The translations under genes and the position numbers were made by a program. This document shows positions 8,472 to 16,993 of a DNA stretch of 64,000 bases, one piece after another; positions within the stretch are counted from its first letter, which is position 1; each line of letters starts with the position of its first letter. Source of the DNA: Streptomyces sp. NBC_00249 (GTDB lineage Bacteria > Actinomycetota > Actinomycetes > Streptomycetales > Streptomycetaceae). The notes beneath the pieces were generated by a model. It saw only the letters and a list, made by a program, of their open reading frames with translations. It had not been told where the DNA came from and did no database searches. Location of the stretch: assembly GCF_026342355.1 (NCBI RefSeq), contig NZ_JAPEMV010000011.1:243747-307746 (forward strand). Direction: 5' to 3'.

Positions 8472-9944
8472 ATGCGCGTCATCCTGCCCTTGACCGCCGT
8501 CACCACCGCCGCGCTCCTGCTCGTCACGGTCACCGGTGCGACTCCCGCCACGGCAGACCGGAACCCCGACGGCACACCACTGACCAAGGTGTCCCACGGC
8601 GACCCGTACGCGGACTGCACCATCGGCGCGAGGTCCCCCGACAGCATCGTCTACCCGGGCACCGAGGTCGAGCCGTACCTGTCGGTCGATCCGCGCGACC
8701 CCAAGCGAGTCGTCACCGTCTTCCAGCAGGACCGCTGGAACGACGGCGGCGCCCGTGGCCTGGCGGCCGGCTGGACCACGGACGGCCACACCTTCCACCG
8801 GAGCACGCTGCCGTTCAGCCTGTGTGCCCCCGGCGGCGCGGACTACGAACGGGCCTCCGACCCCTGGGTGAGCACCGGACCGGACGGCACCGTCTACGCC
8901 GGTGGGGAGGGCGTCGACTTCACGAGGAGCACGCGCAGCGCCCTCCTGACCGCCACCTCCCGCGACGGCGGCCGTACCTGGCAGAACCTCACCACCACGC
9001 ACGTCGACGAAGAGCCCTTCTTCAACGACAAGCCCTCGCTCACCGCCGACCCGGTCCGCGAAGGCACCGCCTACCAGGTCTGGAACCGACTCGACAACGA
9101 CCCGCCCGGCCCCAGTTCCCTCGACGGTCCGGGCTACATCACCCTCACCCGCGACGGAGGCCGGACCTGGAGCAAGGCCCGGCCGTTCGTCGACACCAGC
9201 AGCGTGCCCAACACCCAGACCATCGGCCATCTGATCGTCGTCGACCGGCGCACCGGCACCCTGTACGACTTCTTCGACCGGATCACCTACTCCGACGACC
9301 TGAGCACCGTCGTCGAAGCCCGCTACCAGGTGGTCACCTCGGCCGACGCCGGAGAGACGTGGAGCGCCCCGGTCACCGTGGCCCGGGACACCTCCGTACC
9401 GGAGGTCGACCCGAACGACCCCACCAGACTGCTGCGCGCCGCGGCCACGCTGCCCAGCCCGGCCGTCGACCCCAGGACAGGCACGCTGTACATGGCCTAC
9501 GAGGGCTCGGACTTCTCCGGCGGCAGGTTCGACTCCGTCCAGCTCGTGCGCTCCACCGACGGCGGACGCACCTGGGGGACCCCCGAACTGATCAGCCCGG
9601 AAGGCGTGCCGGCCTTCTCACCGTCGATCGCGGTCGACGAGCGGGGCACCGTCGCGCTCACCTACTACGACCTGCGCTTCCTCAAGCCGGGCGACACCAC
9701 CACCCTGCCCACCGCCTACCAGCTGGCCACACTGCCGCACGGAGACCCGAAGCTCCGGACGGAACGGCGGATCTCGCGGGTCTTCGACTGGCTGCAGGCG
9801 CCGTTCGCCGGGGGCTACTTCCTCGGCGACTACCAAGGCCTGGTGGCGGACGGCAAGGGAGTACGGGCGGTGCTCACCCAGACCCACTCCGGCGCACCAC
9901 ACAACCGTACGGACGTGTACACCAGCAGTCTCGGCACCCGCTGA
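8472..9944 (+). CDS. Secreted Asp-box (sialidase/BNR-repeat) protein
   Basis: 490 residues with a Sec signal (MRVILPLTAVTTAALLLV...PATA). The mature protein is a beta-propeller marked by four Asp-box motifs S-x-D-x-G-x-x-W: SRDGGRTW, TRDGGRTW, SADAGETW and STDGGRTW. This fold is shared by sialidases and other exo-glycosidases, but Asp boxes are structural and do not by themselves prove sialidase activity. I cannot pick out a full arginine triad. ATG 8472 has GGAGGAG seven bases upstream. Likely an extracellular glycan-active or binding protein. Confidence 0.87.
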   Translation: MRVILPLTAVTTAALLLVTVTGATPATADRNPDGTPLTKVSHGDPYADCTIGARSPDSIVYPGTEVEPYLSVDPRDPKRVVTVFQQDRWNDGGARGLAAGWTTDGHTFHRSTLPFSLCAPGGADYERASDPWVSTGPDGTVYAGGEGVDFTRSTRSALLTATSRDGGRTWQNLTTTHVDEEPFFNDKPSLTADPVREGTAYQVWNRLDNDPPGPSSLDGPGYITLTRDGGRTWSKARPFVDTSSVPNTQTIGHLIVVDRRTGTLYDFFDRITYSDDLSTVVEARYQVVTSADAGETWSAPVTVARDTSVPEVDPNDPTRLLRAAATLPSPAVDPRTGTLYMAYEGSDFSGGRFDSVQLVRSTDGGRTWGTPELISPEGVPAFSPSIAVDERGTVALTYYDLRFLKPGDTTTLPTAYQLATLPHGDPKLRTERRISRVFDWLQAPFAGGYFLGDYQGLVADGKGVRAVLTQTHSGAPHNRTDVYTSSLGTR

Positions 9945-10039
9945 CCGGCCCGACCGACGACGGCCGCAGTACAAGGGCCCTGCGCCGGGACCTGCCATGC
10001 TGAGCGGGTTCGATTCGATCCTCACGCCTTGGAGGTTTG

Positions 10040-11104
10040 ATGCGTGCAGGCGTCGTTGTCGCCGCGCAGCCCGGTGTGGAGGACCTCGCCGTGCGGGCCG
10101 AGGAGTTGGGCCTGCACAGCTTCTGGGTCAACGACACCCCCATGGTCCACGGCGACCCCTTCGTCGCCTTGAGCCTGTGTGCGAAGGCCACCAGCCGCAT
10201 CAGGCTCGGCATCGGCGTGACCTCACCGGCGCTGCGCTCGGCCCCGGCCGCCGCGAGCGGGCTCGCCAGTCTCAACGCTCTGGCGCCGGGCCGGATCATC
10301 TGCGGAGTCGGTACCGGAAACACCGCCCGGCGCACCCTGGGCCTGCGGCCGGCCACGGCGGCCGGGCTGGAGGACTTCACCGTCGCACTGCAGGACCTGT
10401 GCGCCGGACGTCCGACCGAGTACCGCGAAGGTGACCGGGTCCGCGACATCCGGTTCCTGCACGCCGGGGCGCACGTGAACACCGCCGACCCGGTCGAGTT
10501 CGTCGTGGCCGCGCTCGGACCGAAGGCCGCCGCCGTCGCCGGCCGCCGCGGCACCGGCCTGATCTCCTTCGGCCTGCTGGACTCCACCGCCTGGCACGCG
10601 CTGCACGACACCCGCCGCCACGCCGCCCAGGGCACACCCCGCGACCCCGACTCCCACACGGACTCCTACCTGGTCACTTCGCTCCACCTGCTCGACGAGG
10701 ACGAGGACCCCCACGGCGACGCGGCCCGGGACGCGACGGGCCACCTCGTCCTGTCGCTGCTGGCCTTCGCCGCCGACACGGCCGCCGACGCACCCGCCTT
10801 CGCCGACCAGCTCGGCCCAGAGGAACGCGAGGCGGTGCGAAAGCTCCTCGACCGGCGCGGCACCACCGCCACCGCGCCGGACCGGCACACCAAGCTCTAC
10901 CCCAACTACCTCGGACGCATCGCGCCGCAGGACCGGGACCTGGTCGTGCCCTCACTGATGAACACCCTGGCCCTGGTCGGCACCCGCGACGACCTCCTCG
11001 CCCGCATCACCACCCTGGAGCAGGCCGGCGTCGACGAACTCCTCATCCAGCCGGTGATCGACGCGCCCACCGAGATGGCCCTGCTCGCGGAACTCCTCAC
11101 CTGA
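10040..11104 (+). CDS. LLM-class flavin-dependent oxidoreductase
   Basis: 354 residues of luciferase-like TIM-barrel monooxygenase type. It opens with the first barrel strand (MRAGVVVAAQPGVEDLA), followed by ELGLHSFWVND, TSRIRLGIGVTSP and the glycine-rich GRIICGVGTGNTARRTLGL typical of the F420/FMN binding barrel (compare Mer and related F420 enzymes). The C-terminal ITTLEQAGVDELLIQPV is the family end. ATG 10040 follows GGAGG at 10031-10035. Cofactor (F420 or FMN) and substrate are not decided by sequence. Confidence 0.88.
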   Translation: MRAGVVVAAQPGVEDLAVRAEELGLHSFWVNDTPMVHGDPFVALSLCAKATSRIRLGIGVTSPALRSAPAAASGLASLNALAPGRIICGVGTGNTARRTLGLRPATAAGLEDFTVALQDLCAGRPTEYREGDRVRDIRFLHAGAHVNTADPVEFVVAALGPKAAAVAGRRGTGLISFGLLDSTAWHALHDTRRHAAQGTPRDPDSHTDSYLVTSLHLLDEDEDPHGDAARDATGHLVLSLLAFAADTAADAPAFADQLGPEEREAVRKLLDRRGTTATAPDRHTKLYPNYLGRIAPQDRDLVVPSLMNTLALVGTRDDLLARITTLEQAGVDELLIQPVIDAPTEMALLAELLT

Positions 11105-11179
11105 GCTGACCCACCTGCCGCACACCCGTGACCTGTACCTACAAGATCACCAAGGCTTTGCATACGCGCACGGGCCCCG

Positions 11180-12049
11180 TCACCAGCGGACGGCGGTGAG
11201 GTCGACCGGCCGGGGCCGCAACAGCCCGGTGCGCTCCGCCAGCGTTGTCAACCGCCGGGACATCTCGTCGGCGGGCAGCCGACGGCGGTCGCCGTGGCCC
11301 GGCAGGACCCATTCGAACCGGAGCCGTCCGGCCGTCCTGGCCAGTGAGGCGGCCAACTCCTCAATGGAGTACCAGGTCACGCTTTCCGCGACTTCCAGGT
11401 CACCGGTGGTGCGTGACCAGTAGAAGCTGTCCCCGCTGAAGCAGTACCGGTCATCCGCGAGGTAGAGCACACTGCCCCGGGTGTGGCCGGGCAGCGGGTG
11501 GACGGTGACCCCCTCACCGATCTCCAGAGGTTCGAGGCCGCGGATCACCTGGTCCGCGTCCGGCGCCGCATCGAGGTCGCCCTCGTGGATCCACAGCCGG
11601 GCGCCGAAATGGTCCGCGTAACGGCGGCCGTGCGCGGCGTGGTCGCGGTGGGTGAGCAGCACATCGGTGACCGGGCCCAATGCTGCGTAACGCTCGGCGA
11701 GTTCAGGACTCCAGCGCGGCGTGTCGATCATCATGACGGTGCGGGAGGGCCGCAGAAGCAAGTAGGAATTGGCCCCGGCAGTGTGCTGTGAGTTGTGCCC
11801 GCACAACAGTACGCCGCTGTCCAAGGCCATCGGAAAGGGATCGAGCCGACGGTCCGGTTGCCCGGAGGTGGGGCGGATCGAGCGGGTGGGGCAGGCGAAG
11901 ACGGCTGCGTGTAAGCGCCGCGTCTCCGCTTCATCGCGCGGCGGGCGCAGGATCTGGGACCTTCCGTCAGCCTCGCCGATCAGATCGGGCGCGAGCTGTC
12001 GTGCGACATCGCAGTTGAAGCAACGGTCGTCCACGTACCAGCCGTCCAC
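11180..12049 (-). CDS. MBL-fold metallo-hydrolase with ferredoxin-like N-terminus
   Basis: 289 residues, GTG start with GGAAGGAG upstream. Residues 1-60 look like a reduced ferredoxin: CFNC near residue 10-13 and FACPTRSI near 53, spacing like the first and last cysteines of a 4Fe-4S or 3Fe-4S domain, although one or more ligand cysteines are absent. From about 75 the metallo-beta-lactamase fold follows: LLTHRDHAAHG supplies metal ligands, HPLPGHTRGS and FSGDSFYW the next His and bridging Asp, and LPGHGD the last His. A hydrolase or redox-coupled MBL enzyme, probably cytosolic; substrate unknown. Confidence 0.85.
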   Translation of the reverse strand: MDGWYVDDRCFNCDVARQLAPDLIGEADGRSQILRPPRDEAETRRLHAAVFACPTRSIRPTSGQPDRRLDPFPMALDSGVLLCGHNSQHTAGANSYLLLRPSRTVMMIDTPRWSPELAERYAALGPVTDVLLTHRDHAAHGRRYADHFGARLWIHEGDLDAAPDADQVIRGLEPLEIGEGVTVHPLPGHTRGSVLYLADDRYCFSGDSFYWSRTTGDLEVAESVTWYSIEELAASLARTAGRLRFEWVLPGHGDRRRLPADEMSRRLTTLAERTGLLRPRPVDLTAVRW

Positions 12050-12362
12050 GGCGGGTCTCCTTCCTGGGGAAACGACCCCCGATCAGGGCCGTCTTCCAGG
12101 GATACCCCACCCCCGGCCGGAACCGGTAGGCCCTGCCGGCCTTGTGCTTCCGGACCCGACGCGTTCTCCCCGACCCGCGCGACGCCCGGGTCACGTAGCC
12201 GAACACGCCCTCGGAACGACCGTGCGCGAGGTCGTAAGTCCCGTGCCGCGCATGAAGATTTCATGATCGGACCAACCCGGCACACGGTTTGATCATCTTC
12301 CTGGCCGAGTCCGTCACCACCCCCGAGGTGACGGCTCGCGATCGAGGAGGTCCGCACCCCCT
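12050..12362. other. Divergent promoter region of the MBL hydrolase and penicillin-binding protein
   Basis: About 310 bases between divergent genes. No ORF is convincing. It contains a GGAGG about 12 bases before the ATG at 12363. No clear sigma-factor consensus is seen. Confidence 0.45.
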
Positions 12363-14417
12363 ATGAGGCCCCGCAAACGCCGCGCAGACCGCGCCGGTAG
12401 TACGGACGACAGCGGAAGCCCGGAGCAGAGGGAAGGCCCGAAGCGCACACGGCGCCCTCGTGGCCGGGCGAAGAGCCGTAGGAGAGCCGCCCGGAAGGCC
12501 CGTCGCCCCCTCATCGACTTCCCCAGACGCGGCCGGCGGGGCTGGCGGCGCTGGACGCCCTCCTGGAAGCTGGCCTCCGGCCTGTTCCTGCTCTTCGCCG
12601 GCGCCCTCGCCGGGCTCTTCACCGCCATCTACATACAGGTCAAGATCCCCAACCCGCATGACTCCGCGAGCCGGCAGGGCACCGTCTACTACTGGGCGGA
12701 CGGCAGCCGGATGGTGAGCGTCGGCGATGTGAACCGGCAGGACGTGAAGCTCTCCGAGGTGCCCGAATCCGTCCAGAGCGCCGTCATCGCGGCGGAGAAC
12801 GCGGACTTCTACAGTGATTCGGGCGTCTCGGTGACGGGCATCGGCCGCGCCGCCGTCAACATCGTCAAGGGCAAGGAGACCCAGGGCGGCTCGACGATCA
12901 CCCAGCAGTACGTGAAGAACACGTATCTGAGCCAGGACCAGACCGTCGAGCGAAAGATCAAGGAACTCTTCCTGTCCCTGAAGGTCAGCAACCAGCAGAC
13001 CAAGACGGAGATCCTCGAGGGGTATCTCAACACCTCTTGGTTCGGCCGCGACGCGTACGGCGTCCAGGCAGCCTCGTACGCGTACTACGGCATCCCCGCC
13101 AAGGAGCTGAACCCCAGTCAGGGCGCTCTGCTGGCCGCTGTCCTCAAGGGCGCGGAGAGCTTCGACCCGGCCCTCAGCGGCGCCAACCGCCAACGCGCCG
13201 AAGACCGCTGGAGCTGGATCCTGGACCGTCAGGTCGACACGGGTTCGATGAGCGCCGAGGAACGCGCGAAGTACACGAAGTTCCCCGAGCCGAAGCCCCC
13301 CGTCAAGCCGACCAGCCAGGCCGGGCAGACCGGCTACCTCGTCGACATCGCCAACAAGTACCTCAAGAGCCGCGGCGGGATCACGGACAAGGATCTGGCC
13401 GGTGGGGGCTACAGCGTCCACACCACCTTCGAGAAGGACAAGGTGCTCGCGCTGACCAAGGCCGTCGAGCAGGTGCGCGCGGACCGGCTGGACCCGAGGC
13501 AGCGCGCGGAGGACCAGTACGTGCAGGTCGGCGCCGCCTCGATACGCCCCAAGGACGGAGCGATCGTCGCGGTCTACGGCGGCTCCGACGCGGTCGAGCA
13601 CTTCACCAACAACGCGGACACCTCGGGCGTGCCCGCGGCCTCGGCGTTCAAGCCCTTCGTGTACGCCGCCGCTCTGGAGCAGGAGCTCGAAGGCAGGGAA
13701 CGCCCGGCCGAGGTCTCTGACCCGGACCCCCGCGAACCCAGGCCGGCGGGGCCGCCGACGGCATCCGCGGGCCTCCACTCGGCCCTGGTGGACTCCGGCC
13801 ACACGCCGTTCGTGGAGACCGGCAAGAAGATCGGGCTGAAGAAGGTCAAGGATCTCGCGGTCGCGTCGGGACTGCGCGAGGAGAGCATGGCCAAGCTGGA
13901 GCCGACCTTCTCCATCGGTACCTCCACCCCCAGCGCCGTCCGGCTGGCCAGCGCCTATACGACGTTCGTCAACCAGGGCCGGGCCACCGAACCCTACTCG
14001 GTGACCAAGGTCGAGTGGAACGGCGCCGCGGTGGACGGCTTGGGCCAGCCCAAACCGCGGCGGGCCATGAGCTCCGAGGCGGCCGCGATGGTCAGCGCGG
14101 CGCTCCGCCAGGTGAGCTGGAGCACCGTCGGACCGCCGCAGGGCCAGCGGAACCAGCTTCCGTCCTGGGCGGGCAAGACCGGTCCGAACGACCGTATGAA
14201 CTCGGCCTGGTTCATCGGCGCGACGCAGGAACTGAGTACTTCGGTCGCGATGTTCCGTACGAAGCCCGACGTCCCGCAACTGCTGCCCATGCAGGGTGTG
14301 GGCGGCCCCGATTCCGAGCGGGGCAGCGCCTTCCCGCCGCTGATCTGGAAGGCCTACAACGAGGCGGCGGTGCCCGCGTCGCCGTCCCCGGCGGATGGTC
14401 CCCGCGACCGCCCCTGA
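12363..14417 (+). CDS. Bifunctional penicillin-binding protein (class A) with altered transpeptidase motifs
   Basis: 684 residues: a basic cytosolic tail (1-60), one membrane anchor (about 68-92), a family 51 glycosyltransferase domain (catalytic Glu145 in AENADFY, GGSTITQQYVKN, ERKIKELFLSL, EGYLNTSWFGR) and a transpeptidase domain. The active Ser is in SAFK (Ser427, Lys430). The usual SxN motif reads SGH (Ser478-His480), and the KTG motif is KTGPND (605-610) instead of KTGTT. Glycan polymerisation therefore looks intact while the crosslinking site is unusual. It makes peptidoglycan at the outer face of the membrane. The gene ends 30 bases before a strong bidirectional terminator. Confidence 0.9.
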   Translation: MRPRKRRADRAGSTDDSGSPEQREGPKRTRRPRGRAKSRRRAARKARRPLIDFPRRGRRGWRRWTPSWKLASGLFLLFAGALAGLFTAIYIQVKIPNPHDSASRQGTVYYWADGSRMVSVGDVNRQDVKLSEVPESVQSAVIAAENADFYSDSGVSVTGIGRAAVNIVKGKETQGGSTITQQYVKNTYLSQDQTVERKIKELFLSLKVSNQQTKTEILEGYLNTSWFGRDAYGVQAASYAYYGIPAKELNPSQGALLAAVLKGAESFDPALSGANRQRAEDRWSWILDRQVDTGSMSAEERAKYTKFPEPKPPVKPTSQAGQTGYLVDIANKYLKSRGGITDKDLAGGGYSVHTTFEKDKVLALTKAVEQVRADRLDPRQRAEDQYVQVGAASIRPKDGAIVAVYGGSDAVEHFTNNADTSGVPAASAFKPFVYAAALEQELEGRERPAEVSDPDPREPRPAGPPTASAGLHSALVDSGHTPFVETGKKIGLKKVKDLAVASGLREESMAKLEPTFSIGTSTPSAVRLASAYTTFVNQGRATEPYSVTKVEWNGAAVDGLGQPKPRRAMSSEAAAMVSAALRQVSWSTVGPPQGQRNQLPSWAGKTGPNDRMNSAWFIGATQELSTSVAMFRTKPDVPQLLPMQGVGGPDSERGSAFPPLIWKAYNEAAVPASPSPADGPRDRP

Positions 14418-14446
14418 CGGTCGCGTAGCGCGGGACGTTCTCCGTC

Positions 14447-14489
14447 GTCGGTCCGGGGCACGATCGGCACGATCGTGCCCCGGACCGAC
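14447..14489. terminator. Perfect 20-bp stem bidirectional terminator
   Basis: Arms 14447-14466 and 14470-14489 are exactly complementary with a three-base loop (GCA). It lies between the converging penicillin-binding protein and glycosyltransferase genes. No T-run on either side, which is usual for Streptomyces hairpin terminators. Confidence 0.9.
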
Positions 14490-14555
14490 GGGACAGCCGA
14501 CACCGTCGGGGCCGGTCCACGTACCCCGGGCAAGGGACTTCCCAGGACGCGAGCG

Positions 14556-15482
14556 TCACCTCCAGTCGCCGAACCTCTCGAAGTACGCCTCCACGGAGCG
14601 CACACTGGTCGCCTCCACCACGGCCCGCTGCGCTTCCCAGTCGTCGGCGAACGCCTCGACCAGCACCTCCGCGGCCCTCGGCGTACCGATCACCTTGCGC
14701 AAGCACTCCTCGCGGCGCGAACCGTCGAAGTGGACGAGCGCGACCCGCGTCACGTTGTACGCGCGGCTCGTAGAGCTCAGGCGGTACGGCGGATACGGGC
14801 GGAACCGGTGCGCCAGCCGCGCCCCCGGGACGGCCAGCACGTCGACCCCGGCACGCCAGGCCCGGAGGCTGAAGTCCACGTCCTCCAGACCGAGTTCGCG
14901 GAAGGTGCCGAAGCCGCCCAACCGGTCGAACGTCACCCGGCGCACCGCGAGGCAGCCGCCCGGCGCGAGGGGCACCGGGTAAGGGGCGGTACGGTCCGGC
15001 GCGGGAGGCAGCCAACGCACCCGCAGGTGGGCGTCGATCAGCCGCGCTCCGCAGCCCGCCGACGTGCCGCCGATGTCGCGGACGGCGGGCGCGAGGACGG
15101 CGTCGGGCCTGGCTTCCAGCGCCGCCCGCAGGCGTGCCAGGCAGTTCCGCTCCAGCCGGCAGTGCGCGTCGAGGAACACCAGGTGCGTACCGTGGGCGAG
15201 CCGGGCGCCCGCGTTACGGGCCGCCGCGACCCCGCTCCGCCGGATGCGATGGACCACGACCCCGCGGGCCCGCCACTGGGCCCCTTCCAGCACGGTGCAG
15301 CTGCCGTCGGTGCCACCGTCGTCGACGACGATCGTCTCGTCGGCGACGGCGGATCCGGCGAACACGGACTCGAGGGTCGCATGCAGCTCCGCCCCCTCAT
15401 CCAGCGTCGAGATGACCAGCGAGACCGTCGACGCCCCCGTGCCGCGCCGCACGGGACCGGCCGAGGACGCCGTACGGCTCAT
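14556..15482 (-). CDS. Family 2 glycosyltransferase
   Basis: 308-residue GT-A enzyme. Seen in order: the nucleotide-sugar strand VSLVISTLDEG, acidic VDDGGTDGS, AAARNAGARLAHG, the metal-binding FLDAHC (DxD equivalent), the acceptor loop GGCLAVRR and GLEDVDFSLRAWRAG holding the catalytic acidic residue. No membrane segment. Its first codon overlaps the stop of the upstream gene (ATGA, 15479-15482), so it is translationally coupled to a protein of unknown function and, before that, a prolyl-hydroxylase-like enzyme. The context suggests it sugars a product of that pathway (inference). Confidence 0.9.
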   Translation of the reverse strand: MSRTASSAGPVRRGTGASTVSLVISTLDEGAELHATLESVFAGSAVADETIVVDDGGTDGSCTVLEGAQWRARGVVVHRIRRSGVAAARNAGARLAHGTHLVFLDAHCRLERNCLARLRAALEARPDAVLAPAVRDIGGTSAGCGARLIDAHLRVRWLPPAPDRTAPYPVPLAPGGCLAVRRVTFDRLGGFGTFRELGLEDVDFSLRAWRAGVDVLAVPGARLAHRFRPYPPYRLSSTSRAYNVTRVALVHFDGSRREECLRKVIGTPRAAEVLVEAFADDWEAQRAVVEATSVRSVEAYFERFGDWR

Positions 15483-16219
15483 GTCGCCGGCGGCCCGGGA
15501 GTGCCCGGCGGGACGCCCCCGGGAGGCAGCGTGGCGACCAGGTCGATCAGGCCGGGCAGGAGGGCCGCGTGCCGGAGCGAGTCCTGCAGATAGGCCGTGA
15601 GCCCGGCGGTGAGCGCGAAATGGTAGGAGCCCAGCCGGTCGAGCTCCGCACCGTCCAGGCTGAGCGACAGCAGGTCACCGAGCCGTAGTCGGGCCAGGCC
15701 CAGCGCGTCAATGACGTTCTGCGGGGCGGCGGAGAACTCCAGGTAGTCGGCGAAGTCGGTGGACGACCGGAAGTCCGCCTCGGCGAAACCGGCCTGCTCG
15801 AGGGCGCGCTCGACCGCCCGGTCGCCCTGGCGCACCAGATAGCCGGCCGACGGTACGTCCGCCTCGCGCAGGTACTCGAGCAGCTGCTTCGTCATGGCTC
15901 CGACGAGGCCCAGGTTCGTGGCGTTCCTCCGGTCGGTCAGGACCGGTGTGAGGTGGGTCCGGTCCTCGGTTCCGATCATGGCGATGCCCACCGCCTCGAT
16001 CGTCTGCGATCCGATGCCCTTGGGCGGCCACGGCCTCTCCGTCACGGCCAGAGCCAGGATGAGGCCGTGCCCGGACAGCAGCGGCTCCAGTACCTCGCTG
16101 AAGAGGTACGGGTAGCCGTTGCGGCGGCAGAACGTCGCGAGCGCGCTCCGCGTCTCGGGGTCGATGTCGCCGGACACGCGCATCCGGACCGACTCGTTGG
16201 CGGAGGAGTGGCAGGTCAT
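15479..16219 (-). CDS. Unknown protein between hydroxylase and glycosyltransferase
   Basis: 246 residues, not recognised. It begins MTCHSSANESVRMRVSGD and contains a long region with alternating hydrophobic strands (LILALAVTERPWPPKGIG, VEAVGIAMIG, DRRNATNLGLVGAMTKQLL) that could be a GNAT-like acyltransferase fold, and an alpha-helical C-terminus with LGSYHFALTAGLTAYLQ. It overlaps both neighbours by four bases (16216-16219 and 15479-15482), so the three products are made together in near-equal amounts. This tight coupling argues for a shared complex or pathway. The GNAT idea is weak. Confidence 0.8.
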   Translation of the reverse strand: MTCHSSANESVRMRVSGDIDPETRSALATFCRRNGYPYLFSEVLEPLLSGHGLILALAVTERPWPPKGIGSQTIEAVGIAMIGTEDRTHLTPVLTDRRNATNLGLVGAMTKQLLEYLREADVPSAGYLVRQGDRAVERALEQAGFAEADFRSSTDFADYLEFSAAPQNVIDALGLARLRLGDLLSLSLDGAELDRLGSYHFALTAGLTAYLQDSLRHAALLPGLIDLVATLPPGGVPPGTPGPPAT

Positions 16220-16842
16220 CGCGGGCCTCCGAGCGCGGGGGAGCTTGCACTGGACATCCACCCGGCGACCGCGTACCGCGTGCCGTCGAGCACGGTCGCC
16301 ACCTCGTGCATCAGCGAGGACCGGAACAACAGCAGCATCCCCGGCTCCGGCACGACGACCACCCGCCGGTCGCGCAGGCGGGGATCGGTCTCGTAGACGG
16401 TGAGCGCGCCACCGTCGAACGTCGGCAGGGTCCCGGTGTCGCGGCGGCCGTTGAGGTAGAGCAGCAGCGACCAGCGGTGGGCGGCGAGCCGCGGCGGATC
16501 GTCCTTGTGGTTGGCGACGTCGCGGTGCGCGCGGAAGTAGCTGCCCTTCTCGTACGACATGAAGTACGGGCCGTACAGGAAGTCCGCATCCGAGTCGAAC
16601 GCCGCGCGGTGGTCGTCGAAATAGGACGCCAGGCGCTCACCGATGCGCTGCTTGTGGTCTTCGGGGAAGTGGTGGTCGAAGCAGAGGCGCAGCGACGTGT
16701 CCAGGAGCGATTCGCCCGCGCGGACGACCTGGGCCGGCTCGCGAGGTGACTCGTCCATGGCCCGGATGACATCGGCGCACTCGGCGGCAGACAGGAAGCC
16801 GGGGGCCGACGCCACGTTCTGCGTCCTGAACTGGGGTCGCAT
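16216..16842 (-). CDS. 2-oxoglutarate/Fe(II)-dependent oxygenase (prolyl-4-hydroxylase type)
   Basis: 208 residues of double-stranded beta-helix oxygenase. Metal ligands: H-x-D in FRAHRDVANHK near residue 118-120 and the distal His in SSLMHEVATV near 183; the 2OG-binding Arg follows in DGTRYAVAGW. The YLN...GGAL and PEPGMLLLF strands are as in P4H-like enzymes. The start at ATG 16842 follows GGGAGG; the longer frame is non-coding in style. First gene of a three-gene operon with an unknown protein and a glycosyltransferase. Known relatives hydroxylate proline or other residues in proteins and peptides. Confidence 0.86.
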   Translation of the reverse strand: MRPQFRTQNVASAPGFLSAAECADVIRAMDESPREPAQVVRAGESLLDTSLRLCFDHHFPEDHKQRIGERLASYFDDHRAAFDSDADFLYGPYFMSYEKGSYFRAHRDVANHKDDPPRLAAHRWSLLLYLNGRRDTGTLPTFDGGALTVYETDPRLRDRRVVVVPEPGMLLLFRSSLMHEVATVLDGTRYAVAGWMSSASSPALGGPR

Positions 16843-16993
16843 GTCCTGGCGCCTCCCGGTCAGATACGTCTGGTGCGGGTGGACCCAGACTGCCGCAGGC
16901 GGGCCTGGCGCACCGGGACCGACACACCGGACCAGCTCGCACGGCGGATTCCGCCTTTCTATCTCCAACCTGCGTTGTTCCTAGAATGGCCAT

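Noticed and set aside
8291..10003. 570-codon plus frame over the Asp-box gene
   Set aside because: Alternative frame, Arg/His/Pro-rich, while the real gene has a signal peptide and four Asp boxes.
12261..14279. 672-codon open frame on the minus strand
   Set aside because: It is the antisense of the penicillin-binding protein, Arg/Gly/Val-rich with no domain; high-GC shadow.
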